A program made the position numbers and the translations under genes. A DNA stretch of 64,000 nucleotides. Origin: Thermus brockianus. GTDB taxonomy: Bacteria > Deinococcota > Deinococci > Deinococcales > Thermaceae. Numbering within the stretch: the stretch's first letter is position 1; each line of letters begins with the position of its first letter. The stretch spans positions 806,001 through 870,000 of the forward strand of contig NZ_CP016312.1 in the NCBI RefSeq assembly GCF_001880325.1, read 5' to 3'. The notes below the pieces were generated by a model. That model saw only the letters and a list, made by a program, of their open reading frames with translations. It was not told the DNA's origin and did not search any database. Shown here one piece after another: positions 55,428 to 64,000 of the stretch.

Positions 55428-56606
55428 CTCAGTACACGTCAAAACGTGGGACCACCCCTTTAGGATGGACCTGCGCCCACGTGGATGGGCAGGTACCCAT
55501 AGGAGGTGGTCCCCATGGAACAGCTTACCCCACTCATCAACGCCTTGAAGCGATACTGGAAGGCCGACCTCAGGCGCCTCACCTTCCTGGCCGCCCTGGT
55601 GATGGCTCTGGTCACCGCCCGCACCACAAGCGGCCCCAGACTCGCTCTTTCCCTCGGCTCCATAGCCAGCCCTGACCCCCGCTCCGCCTACCGAAGGTTC
55701 CAGCGGTTCTTGGCCTGGCCGGGGCTGGACGGGGAGGGCTATGCCCGCTTCATCTTCGCCCTCCTCCGACCCCAAGGGCTCCTCCTGGTCATGGACCGGA
55801 CCGAGTGGGAGCTGGGGAAGAGCAAGGTCAACCTCCTGATGCTGGCCTTCCTGTACCAAGGCCTGGCCGTCCCCCTGTTCTGGAGCTTCCTTCCCCACGA
55901 CGGCAACTCCTCCACCCCCGAACGCATCGCCCTGATGGAGAGGGCCTTGGCTTTCCTGAGGGCCCACTTCCCCCACCTCCGGGTGGAGGGGTTCCTGGCG
56001 GATCGGGAGTTCATAGGGGAGGCGTGGTTCCGGTACCTGGAGGAGAAGGGCATCCCCCGGTGCATCCGAATCAAGGCCAACACCCGGATGTGGCGGTTGG
56101 GCTCGGGCCCTCGGGCCTGGGAGCTCTTTGCCTCCCTGAAGGTGGGAGAGAGCCGGGTGCCCAGGCGGCGGTACTGGGTCTACGGGCGGCGCATGTGGGT
56201 GGTGGGGTTGCGCCTTGGGGTCCGGGAGTGGCTGATTGTGGCTACGGACCTGGACCCTCACCGGGTGCTGGAGGTGTACGGGCTCAGGTGGGGGATAGAG
56301 CGGCTCTTTGGGGCCCTGAAGGGGCGGGGATTTGACCTGGAGGCCACGCACGTGACGCGGGGGGAGAGGCTTTCGCGGCTTTTGGTCCCCTTGAGCCTGG
56401 CCTTCGTGTGGGCGTTTCGGACGGGGCTTGTGCTGCACCGGGTGCGTCCGGTGAGGCCCAAGAAGCACGGGAGGCTGGGACAGAGCCTCTTCCGGGCGGG
56501 GCTGGACCTGCTCACCCTTTGGGCGCTTGCCCTCTGGGGTGCAGGGGGAGGAAGGCGTGGAAGTCCCTTGGGGTTATGCCCTATGGAGGTTTTGACGTGT
56601 ACATAG
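55428..56606 (+). mobile_element. IS4-family insertion sequence (1179 bp) in nurA
   Basis: Ends CTCAGTACACGTCAAAAC (left) and, reversed, CTATGTACACGTCAAAAC (right), 16/18 matching inverted repeats, with a 9-bp ACCTTTTCA duplication. One intact transposase gene whose TAG stop is the last three bases of the element. Confidence 0.9.
55515..56606 (+). CDS. IS4-family DDE transposase
   Basis: 363 residues from ATG 55515, SD AGGAGG eight nt upstream (an upstream in-frame start at 55506 is less likely). LLVMDRTEWELGK (first Asp), VEGFLADREFIGE (second Asp), and the IS4 YREK-type VYGLRWGIERLFGALKGRGFDLE (third acidic residue). Uninterrupted, hence probably active. Confidence 0.92.
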   Translation: MEQLTPLINALKRYWKADLRRLTFLAALVMALVTARTTSGPRLALSLGSIASPDPRSAYRRFQRFLAWPGLDGEGYARFIFALLRPQGLLLVMDRTEWELGKSKVNLLMLAFLYQGLAVPLFWSFLPHDGNSSTPERIALMERALAFLRAHFPHLRVEGFLADREFIGEAWFRYLEEKGIPRCIRIKANTRMWRLGSGPRAWELFASLKVGESRVPRRRYWVYGRRMWVVGLRLGVREWLIVATDLDPHRVLEVYGLRWGIERLFGALKGRGFDLEATHVTRGERLSRLLVPLSLAFVWAFRTGLVLHRVRPVRPKKHGRLGQSLFRAGLDLLTLWALALWGAGGGRRGSPLGLCPMEVLTCT

Positions 56607-57194
56607 ACCTTTTCATCAAAGACGGGCGCCTTGCGCAATTGGGCGTCAGAGAGAGTTTCCGCTCTAAACTACAGAACTACTTCGCAAGGAAGCACCTCCT
56701 TCTTGCTGGGGTCACCAAACGCTCCCGCCTCCTCGCTGAAGGCCTCACCTCCTTGGTGATGGCGAGGCTTTTCGCCGAAGCCAGGGGAACCTTCGTGCTC
56801 CAGGTCCCCCAGGAACTCATGGAGAAGGCTTACCGCTACGAGCGCCAGTGGAACGCCGACCTCGAGGGAGCCTTCGTCATGGGCAGGCGTTACGTGGCGC
56901 GCCTCCTTGAGGACACCTTTAGACCTCAGGAGGGTGTGGCCATCTTTGATCTCCCCCCCTACTTGGGGGAGGAGGATGCCGTTAAGGTAGCCCGAAGCCT
57001 AAGGGCACACCGTAGCGTCCTCTATGGGGGGAGTGTGGGAACGGTGGTAGAGGCCCACGGGAGGGCCTCCGTGGCCAGGTCCATCCCTCGCAGGATGGAG
57101 GAGGAGATCCTCGCTCGGTTCAGAAAGGCCTTTGGCGAAGATCTCGCCAAGAAGCTCACTGAATGGCTCAGGCTGGCAGACAGGGAGGACTGAG

Positions 57195-58955
57195 ATGGCC
57201 GAAAGCCCCATCGGCGTGGTGGTGTCTTCCAGGCGGAACGGCCCTTGGGCGGAGCTCACCTTAGTGCTCACCCCCCAGGAGCTGGACCAAGGCAAGCGCC
57301 TCCTCCTAGGCGAACTCGTTCGCGTTTCTTCTGGCGGGAAAGACTACGTGGGCATGGTTTTAGACGGCTACTACGAGCCCGTGGGGCGTAGCGACCCCAC
57401 CTATACCCTCGCTCTGGCCCACATCAATCAGGTGGACCTGGAGAAGGAGGACCCTTGGGCGCGAAAGGAAGTCAACTTCTACCACCACCGGATCGTCCTC
57501 CTAGGGAGGGTCGTGCAGGGAGGGCTCTTCGCCCCCTCCACCCGCCTGCTCCCCCCCGTGGTGGAGGCTCGGGTCTACCGCATGACGGAGGAGGAACTCC
57601 AAAGGTTGCTCGCCGCCGAGGTCAGAACCTCAGGGAGCGTTAAGGCCGAGGGGAAGAGGAGGTACGCCTTCGGCCACCTGGCCTACGGCCTAGAAGAAGG
57701 CGGGGAGTATCCAGAGGTGGTGAAGGAGGTGGACCCCGCCCTCTTCGTGGGCAGAAGGACGGCCAACTTCGGCAAGACGGGCTTCGGGAAGAGCAACGAG
57801 AACAAGGTCATCCTCACCCTTTTGGCCCACGCCTTTCCCCGGGTGGGGATGTTGATCCTGGACCAGAACGCCGAGTACCTCCTCCAGACGGAGGCCACCA
57901 CCTCCCCGGGCCTCGCCCAGGCCTTCAAGGCGCTGGGGATTCGGGGCCGGATCCGCTTCTACACCGCCAGGGAGGAGGCCTGGGCGAGGAGGTTGAAGGA
58001 ACACCTGGGGACGGAGTGGAGGGAGTACGTGGAGGTCTTGCCCCTTAAAGTGGACTTCTACCACTTCCCCGAGCTGGCCGTGGCCCTCGCCTACCAGAGG
58101 CGTCGCCTCCAGGGGGCAGAGCCTCCCCAGTACCTGGAGAACGCCTTTTACAACCTCGAGGACTGGAAGCATATCCCCGACCGCATGGCCTACGTCTACG
58201 GGGCGCTTCGGAAAGCGGGCCTCACCCCTCGCAAGGGCCTCAAAATAAAGTACAAGAACGAAAACTACGACATATCCGAAGAGAAGTCTTGGGGCAACCT
58301 CCAAGAGGCCATGGAGAACAACAGCCAGCGAGGGGACAATAAGGGAGGGGCGAGGGAGCTCTACAGCCGGGCCAAGGTCTTCTCTTTCCTCCGCGCTTTC
58401 CACGCGCCTGGAAAGGAGGCGAACTTCCTCGAAACTATCAAAGAGGATCTCCTCGGGGAGAAAACCGAGGGAGAAGGTAAGGTGGTCATCCTCGACCTTC
58501 CTTCCCTGGGCGAGGCCGCCGACTTCTTCACCTTGCGCCTCATGGACCTCCTTTTCGACAGGGCCGTAGAACTCTACGGCAAGCGCCAGGCCAACTTCCT
58601 CGTGGTCCTGGAAGAGGCCCACAACTTCCTGGAGGACAAGGCAGGGATCTTCTACCGCGTGGCCAAGGAGGGGAGGAAGTACGGCATAGGAATGCTGTAC
58701 TCCACTCAGTCCCCCGCCAGCATCCCCATGGAGATACTCTCCCAGACGGAAAACTTTCTGGTGAAGCACCTCTCCAGCGAGGAGGACGTGAAAGTCCTCA
58801 AGAGGGCTAAAGCTCCTTTTGCCTTTGTGGCCGACTTTCTCCTCTCTGAGCCCATAATAGGCTACTCCTATGTTTACTTCGAGCCTTATCAGCCTTTCGT
58901 GGTCCCACTGCGGGTCAAACTCTTGGAGCATGTCCTCAAAAGCCTCGACTCGTGA
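57195..58955 (+). CDS. herA: HerA-type hexameric ATPase/translocase
   Basis: 586 residues from ATG 57195, 1 bp after the nurA stop. N-terminal HAS-barrel ~5-60 (IGVVVSSRRNGPWAELTLVL, GELVRVSSG), Walker A GKTGFGKS at 193-200, MLILDQNAEYLL, a ~150-residue helical insertion with AT-rich codons (KIKYKNENYDISEEKSWGN), Walker B FLVVLEEAHNFL, sensor STQSPASIP. Bidirectional DNA translocase that drives NurA; also used in defence systems. Codon usage is more AT-rich than neighbours, suggesting transfer. Confidence 0.9.
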   Translation: MAESPIGVVVSSRRNGPWAELTLVLTPQELDQGKRLLLGELVRVSSGGKDYVGMVLDGYYEPVGRSDPTYTLALAHINQVDLEKEDPWARKEVNFYHHRIVLLGRVVQGGLFAPSTRLLPPVVEARVYRMTEEELQRLLAAEVRTSGSVKAEGKRRYAFGHLAYGLEEGGEYPEVVKEVDPALFVGRRTANFGKTGFGKSNENKVILTLLAHAFPRVGMLILDQNAEYLLQTEATTSPGLAQAFKALGIRGRIRFYTAREEAWARRLKEHLGTEWREYVEVLPLKVDFYHFPELAVALAYQRRRLQGAEPPQYLENAFYNLEDWKHIPDRMAYVYGALRKAGLTPRKGLKIKYKNENYDISEEKSWGNLQEAMENNSQRGDNKGGARELYSRAKVFSFLRAFHAPGKEANFLETIKEDLLGEKTEGEGKVVILDLPSLGEAADFFTLRLMDLLFDRAVELYGKRQANFLVVLEEAHNFLEDKAGIFYRVAKEGRKYGIGMLYSTQSPASIPMEILSQTENFLVKHLSSEEDVKVLKRAKAPFAFVADFLLSEPIIGYSYVYFEPYQPFVVPLRVKLLEHVLKSLDS

Positions 58956-59060
58956 CGAATACCCTTTTCCCCTGTTTCGTTTGCTCGCCTACCACCGGAA
59001 GTCTCCGCTAAGGCTTTTCCCCAGGACCCCCGTGCGGGCTTGCGCCGGTATGGGGTGGTA
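58956..59060. other. Intergenic region after herA
   Basis: 105 bp between convergent herA and the dehydrogenase gene. I see no clear terminator, repeat or ORF. Confidence 0.5.
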
Positions 59061-59930
59061 TCAGCGGATCTCCACCCCGCCCCAGCGCTCCAAAAGCCTC
59101 AGGGCCTCCACGTGGTCCGCATCCGGGCCCAGCTCCCGCTTGGCCATCTCGTAGACCTCCCGGGCGAGGCGGAGGAGGGGGCTTGGGGCCTTCTCCCCGT
59201 CCAAAACCCCCATGGCGATCCCCAGGTCCTTCACCAATAGCCCCAAGGCGAAGGTCTTGGGGAAGGCCCGGGTGAGGACCCTTTGGGGAATGAGGTTCTC
59301 CGTGGCGTTGGAGCGGCCCGAGGAGGCGTTGATGACCTCGAGGGCCTTCTCCGCGGAAACCCCCTGCTTCACCAGGGCCAAAAGCCCCTCCCCCGCCGCC
59401 CAGAGGTTCACGGCGAGGAGGGCGTTGTTGATAGCCTTCACCGCATGCCCCGCCCCCACGGGGCCCACGTGCACCACTTTGCCGGCGTAGGCCAAATACG
59501 GCCTGACCCATTCCACCGCCTCCTCCGGCCCCCCCATCATCACCGTGAGGGTGCCCCTTTGGGCCCCCAGGGTACCGCCGGATACCGGGGCGTCCAGGTA
59601 GGTCACCCCCTTTTCCAGAAGGCGCTCCGCCAGAAGGCGGCTTGCCTCGGGCTCGCCGCTGGTGGCGTCCACCCAGTAGGTGCCCTCCCTGAGGTAGGGG
59701 TAGAGGGCCTCGGCCACCTCGTAGACCTCCCGGGTGGTGGGAAGGCAGGTGAAGATCACCCGGGCCTCGGCCACCCTCTCCAAGGGCACGGCCTCGGAGC
59801 CGAACTCCTCCTGGTGCCTCAGGGCCTTTTCAAAGGTGCGGTTCCAGACCAGGGTGGGGAAACGCCGCGCCAGGTGCCCCGCCATGGGGTAGCCCATGGC
59901 CCCAAGACCGATGAAGGCCACCTTTTCCAT
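59061..59930 (-). CDS. 3-hydroxyisobutyrate dehydrogenase-family oxidoreductase
   Basis: 289 residues. NAD(P)-binding [38 protein letters not shown] (substrate loop), catalytic Lys in [15 protein letters not shown]. Beta-hydroxyacid dehydrogenase family; a valine-degradation role would fit the branched-chain dehydrogenase in this window, but 6-phosphogluconate-like or tartronate substrates are possible. Confidence 0.9.
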   Translation of the reverse strand: MEKVAFIGLGAMGYPMAGHLARRFPTLVWNRTFEKALRHQEEFGSEAVPLERVAEARVIFTCLPTTREVYEVAEALYPYLREGTYWVDATSGEPEASRLLAERLLEKGVTYLDAPVSGGTLGAQRGTLTVMMGGPEEAVEWVRPYLAYAGKVVHVGPVGAGHAVKAINNALLAVNLWAAGEGLLALVKQGVSAEKALEVINASSGRSNATENLIPQRVLTRAFPKTFALGLLVKDLGIAMGVLDGEKAPSPLLRLAREVYEMAKRELGPDADHVEALRLLERWGGVEIR

Positions 59931-59939
59931 GGCTTTTTT

Positions 59940-60295
59940 TTACCAGAGGCGAAGCCCCTTGGCGAGGCCCCTTAGGAGAAGGAGGAAAAGGAGGCTGAAC
60001 CCCATGGCCACGCCCAAGAAGACGAAGAACCCCACCCCGAAAGCCCCGCCCAAGACCATCTGCCTCAGCCATAGCCCCGCGGGGAAGGCGAAGAGCCAGG
60101 TGAGGAGGAGGTTTTTCCAGGTGGGCCTCCTGTAGGTGCCGAGGAAGGGAGCAAGGAGGAGCCAGACGAAGAGGACGGGGAGGACGTTCCGGGCGAGGCC
60201 TCCCAAGGAGAGGGGAAGCCCGTGGGAAAGGAGGCCCACCCCGGCGAAGAGGAGGAGGGCGAGGAGGTCCAGGAGGAAAAGGGCCGTCTTTCGGC

Positions 60296-60299
<4 letters not shown>
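59940..60299 (-). CDS. DUF3054-family membrane protein
   Basis: 119 residues, four hydrophobic segments (~6-24, 35-53, 63-82, 88-110). N-terminal [19 protein letters not shown] matches the DUF3054 pattern. ATG overlaps the lipA stop by 4 bp, so co-translated with lipoate synthesis. Function unknown. Confidence 0.75.
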
Positions 60300-62788
<2,489 letters not shown>

Positions 62789-62798
62789 TTGGACGGAG

Positions 62799-62804
62799 TA
62801 TAAT
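62799..62804 (+). promoter_or_regulatory. -10 box of the FMN oxidase gene
   Basis: TATAAT 12 nt upstream of the ATG at 62817; TTGCCT (62777-62782) is a possible -35 with 16-nt spacing, lying inside the start region of the divergent SDR gene. Confidence 0.5.
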
Positions 62805-62816
62805 CCGGGCAAACCC

Positions 62817-64000
62817 ATGTGGGGAAGAAGCGTGCAACAGGCCATCTACCTGCGGGGCTTCCTGGGGGAAAGGCCGCCTTTGCCCCTGCACCCCGAGGCC
62901 CTGGAGGAGGCGGCGAAAAAGCGCATGTCCCCCGAGGCCTTCGCCTACGTGGCGGGCGGGGCGGGCGCGGAGGCCACCATGGTGCAAAACCGAAAGGCCT
63001 TCACCGAGATCGCCCTCTGGCCCAGGATGCTCCGGGGGGTCCCGCCCCCGGACCTCAAAACCATCCTTTGGCACAAGACCTGGTCCGCCCCCCTCTTCCT
63101 CGCCCCCATCGGCGTTTTGGAACTCGCCCACCCCCAGGCGGAGCTGGCGGCGGCGCGGGCCGCGGCCCGGAGGGGAATCCCCCTCATGGTCTCCAACCAG
63201 GCCTCTTACCCCTTGGAGCAGGTGGTGGAGGCCGCCAAGGGGGTGAACCCGGAGGCCAGCGTCTTCTTCCAGCTCTACCACTCCACGGACGCCCGCGTGG
63301 TGGAAAGCTTCCTCCGGCGGGCGGAGCAAGCAGGGTGCGCCGGGGTGGTCCTCACCGTGGACACGGTGCAGCTCGGCTGGCGCCCTAGGGACCTCGCCCT
63401 AGGCCACCTCCCCTTCCTCAAGGGGCAGGGCCTGGCCATCTACCTCACCGACCCCGCCTTCCTAAGGGCCTTGGAAGAACCCCTGGAGGGGCCTGCCCTG
63501 CGCCCCAGGCCCACCTTGGCCCTCCTCAAGAACCTCCTCGCCCTCCGGCGGACGGGGAGGCGCTTCGGCCTAAGCCTCACCCAGATGCAAAAGGCGGTGC
63601 GCCGCTTCGTGGCCACCTACTCCTTCCCCGAGCTCTCCTGGGAGGAGGTGCGCCGGGTGCGGGAGGCCACTTCCCTTCCCCTCCTCCTCAAGGGCCTCCT
63701 CCACCCCGAGGACGTGGCCAAGGCGGTGGCCCTCGGGGTGGACGGGGTCTACGTCTCAAACCACGGAGGGCGGCAGGTGGACGGGAGCATAGCCGCCCTA
63801 AAGGCCCTTCCCCTGGCGGTGGAAGCGGCCGAGGGCAAGGTCCCCGTTCTGATGGATAGCGGCGTCCGCACCGGGGCGGACGCGGTCAAAGCCCTGGCCC
63901 TGGGGGCCAAGGCGGTGGGGCTGGGGCGGCCCTACGTCTACGCCCTGGCCCTGAAGGGGGAGGAAGGGGTGGGGGCCCTCTTGGACCACTTCCTGGCGGA
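62817..64000 (+). CDS. FMN-dependent alpha-hydroxyacid dehydrogenase/oxidase, partial
   Basis: 394 residues visible; runs off the window without a stop. Starts MWGRSVQQAIYLRGFLGE. FMN site residues: AYVAGGAGAEAT, FLAPIGVLELAHPQAE, VFFQLYHS, VLTVDT, LLLKGLLHPED (catalytic Lys), VSNHGGRQVDGS (His/Arg for substrate), VLMDSGVRTGADAVKALALGA. Resembles lactate 2-monooxygenase or lactate oxidase more than glycolate oxidase because of its long N-terminal region. The substrate is probably L-lactate or a similar acid. Confidence 0.9.
   Translation, partial: MWGRSVQQAIYLRGFLGERPPLPLHPEALEEAAKKRMSPEAFAYVAGGAGAEATMVQNRKAFTEIALWPRMLRGVPPPDLKTILWHKTWSAPLFLAPIGVLELAHPQAELAAARAAARRGIPLMVSNQASYPLEQVVEAAKGVNPEASVFFQLYHSTDARVVESFLRRAEQAGCAGVVLTVDTVQLGWRPRDLALGHLPFLKGQGLAIYLTDPAFLRALEEPLEGPALRPRPTLALLKNLLALRRTGRRFGLSLTQMQKAVRRFVATYSFPELSWEEVRRVREATSLPLLLKGLLHPEDVAKAVALGVDGVYVSNHGGRQVDGSIAALKALPLAVEAAEGKVPVLMDSGVRTGADAVKALALGAKAVGLGRPYVYALALKGEEGVGALLDHFLA

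Larger units (their letters stand above)
55419..56615. repeat. 9-bp target-site duplication in nurA
   Basis: ACCTTTTCA at 55419-55427 and 56607-56615. Collapsing to one copy restores the nurA frame. Confidence 0.88.
54878..57193 (+). pseudogene. nurA: NurA-family nuclease gene interrupted by an IS4-family element
   Basis: Parts 54878-55427 and 56616-57193. Removing the IS and one target copy gives an uninterrupted 375-codon frame reading ESYKDYLFIKDGRLAQLGV across the join. NurA features: catalytic Asp in LTVDGGEGRAFEELP (D62), FVLQVPQ, LLAGVTKRSRLLAEGL (KRS motif), and the C-terminal VEAHGRASVARSI. NurA is a 5'-3' nuclease that works with HerA; herA starts 1 bp after its stop. As it stands the first piece would give a ~183-residue N-terminal fragment plus read-through residues. 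Confidence 0.85.

Noticed and set aside
53837-58955. A canonical Dnd phosphorothioation system
   Set aside because: dndB, dndD, dndE and a dedicated cysteine desulfurase are not present here, and the DndC-like protein is short, so the standard name is not justified.
62819-63388. Gly/Pro-rich ORF at the start of the FMN oxidase region
   Set aside because: Shadow frame of the oxidase, which reads continuously from 62817 to the window end.

Overview
The window is chromosomal DNA from a Thermus species. The evidence is very high G+C with G/C at third codon positions, GTG and TTG starts, densely packed operons, many start codons only 6-12 nt downstream of a -10 hexamer (leaderless mRNAs), and gene content typical of the genus: LysW-dependent lysine synthesis, a GH57 glycogen branching enzyme with E184/D353, and a 367 + 324 residue 2-oxoacid dehydrogenase E1.

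Layout. 1-9.7 kb (minus strand): one long operon for lysine synthesis through alpha-aminoadipate (homocitrate synthase, LysT, LysU, a double zinc-ribbon LysW paralogue, LysW, LysX, LysY, LysZ), running on into a GH57 branching enzyme and the two halves of a glutamine-dependent NAD synthetase. It starts with a Lys-Lys leader peptide and attenuator. A hicBA toxin-antitoxin pair sits antisense inside it. 9.7-14.6 kb: UppS, a mini flavoprotein, a PASTA protein, YraN, UbiD. 14.6-17.3 kb: a five-gene signalling operon (DUF4388, Ras-like GTPase, CZB zinc protein, roadblock, REC-HD-GYP). 17.4-24.1 kb: TrmB, MalY-type aminotransferase, Hsp20, tandem rhodanese, a decayed TnpB element, MBL hydrolase, zinc-ribbon coiled coil, OsmC, phosphatase-superfamily protein. 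24-28.5 kb: FbpABC iron transporter and TruA. 28.6-32.7 kb: peptide ABC transporter. 32.8-40.8 kb: A-type Fe-S carrier, MscS, a 747-residue coiled-coil protein, RelA/SpoT, an intact IS with 9-bp target duplication, a FN3-like lipoprotein. 40.8-45.2 kb: YjbQ, methyltransferase, nucleotidyltransferase, BirA, DUF2203, zincin, RlmH. 45.2-50.2 kb: complete 2-oxoacid dehydrogenase E1alpha-E1beta-E2-E3. 50.2-52.9 kb: AzlD, AzlC and an XRE-cupin-methyltransferase fusion with a palindromic operator. 53-53.6 kb: VapBC-type pair. 53.7-59 kb: an accessory island of a DndC-like PP-loop protein, NurA (split by an IS4-family element) and HerA. 59-64 kb: HIBADH-family dehydrogenase, DUF3054, LipA, LipB (which would lipoylate the E2 at 47 kb), SDR, and the start of an FMN alpha-hydroxyacid oxidase.

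Most notable: the DndC-like/NurA/HerA operon, whose nuclease gene is broken by an IS that can be removed in silico to restore the frame exactly; the XRE-cupin-methyltransferase/AzlCD operon, with a perfect 14-bp palindrome inside its 17-bp promoter spacer; and the GTPase/roadblock/HD-GYP operon. Four genes (nadE, the PASTA gene, relA, the lipoprotein gene) each appear to lack exactly one base in a C or G run, which points to a shared technical cause. I found no rRNA, tRNA or CRISPR array.
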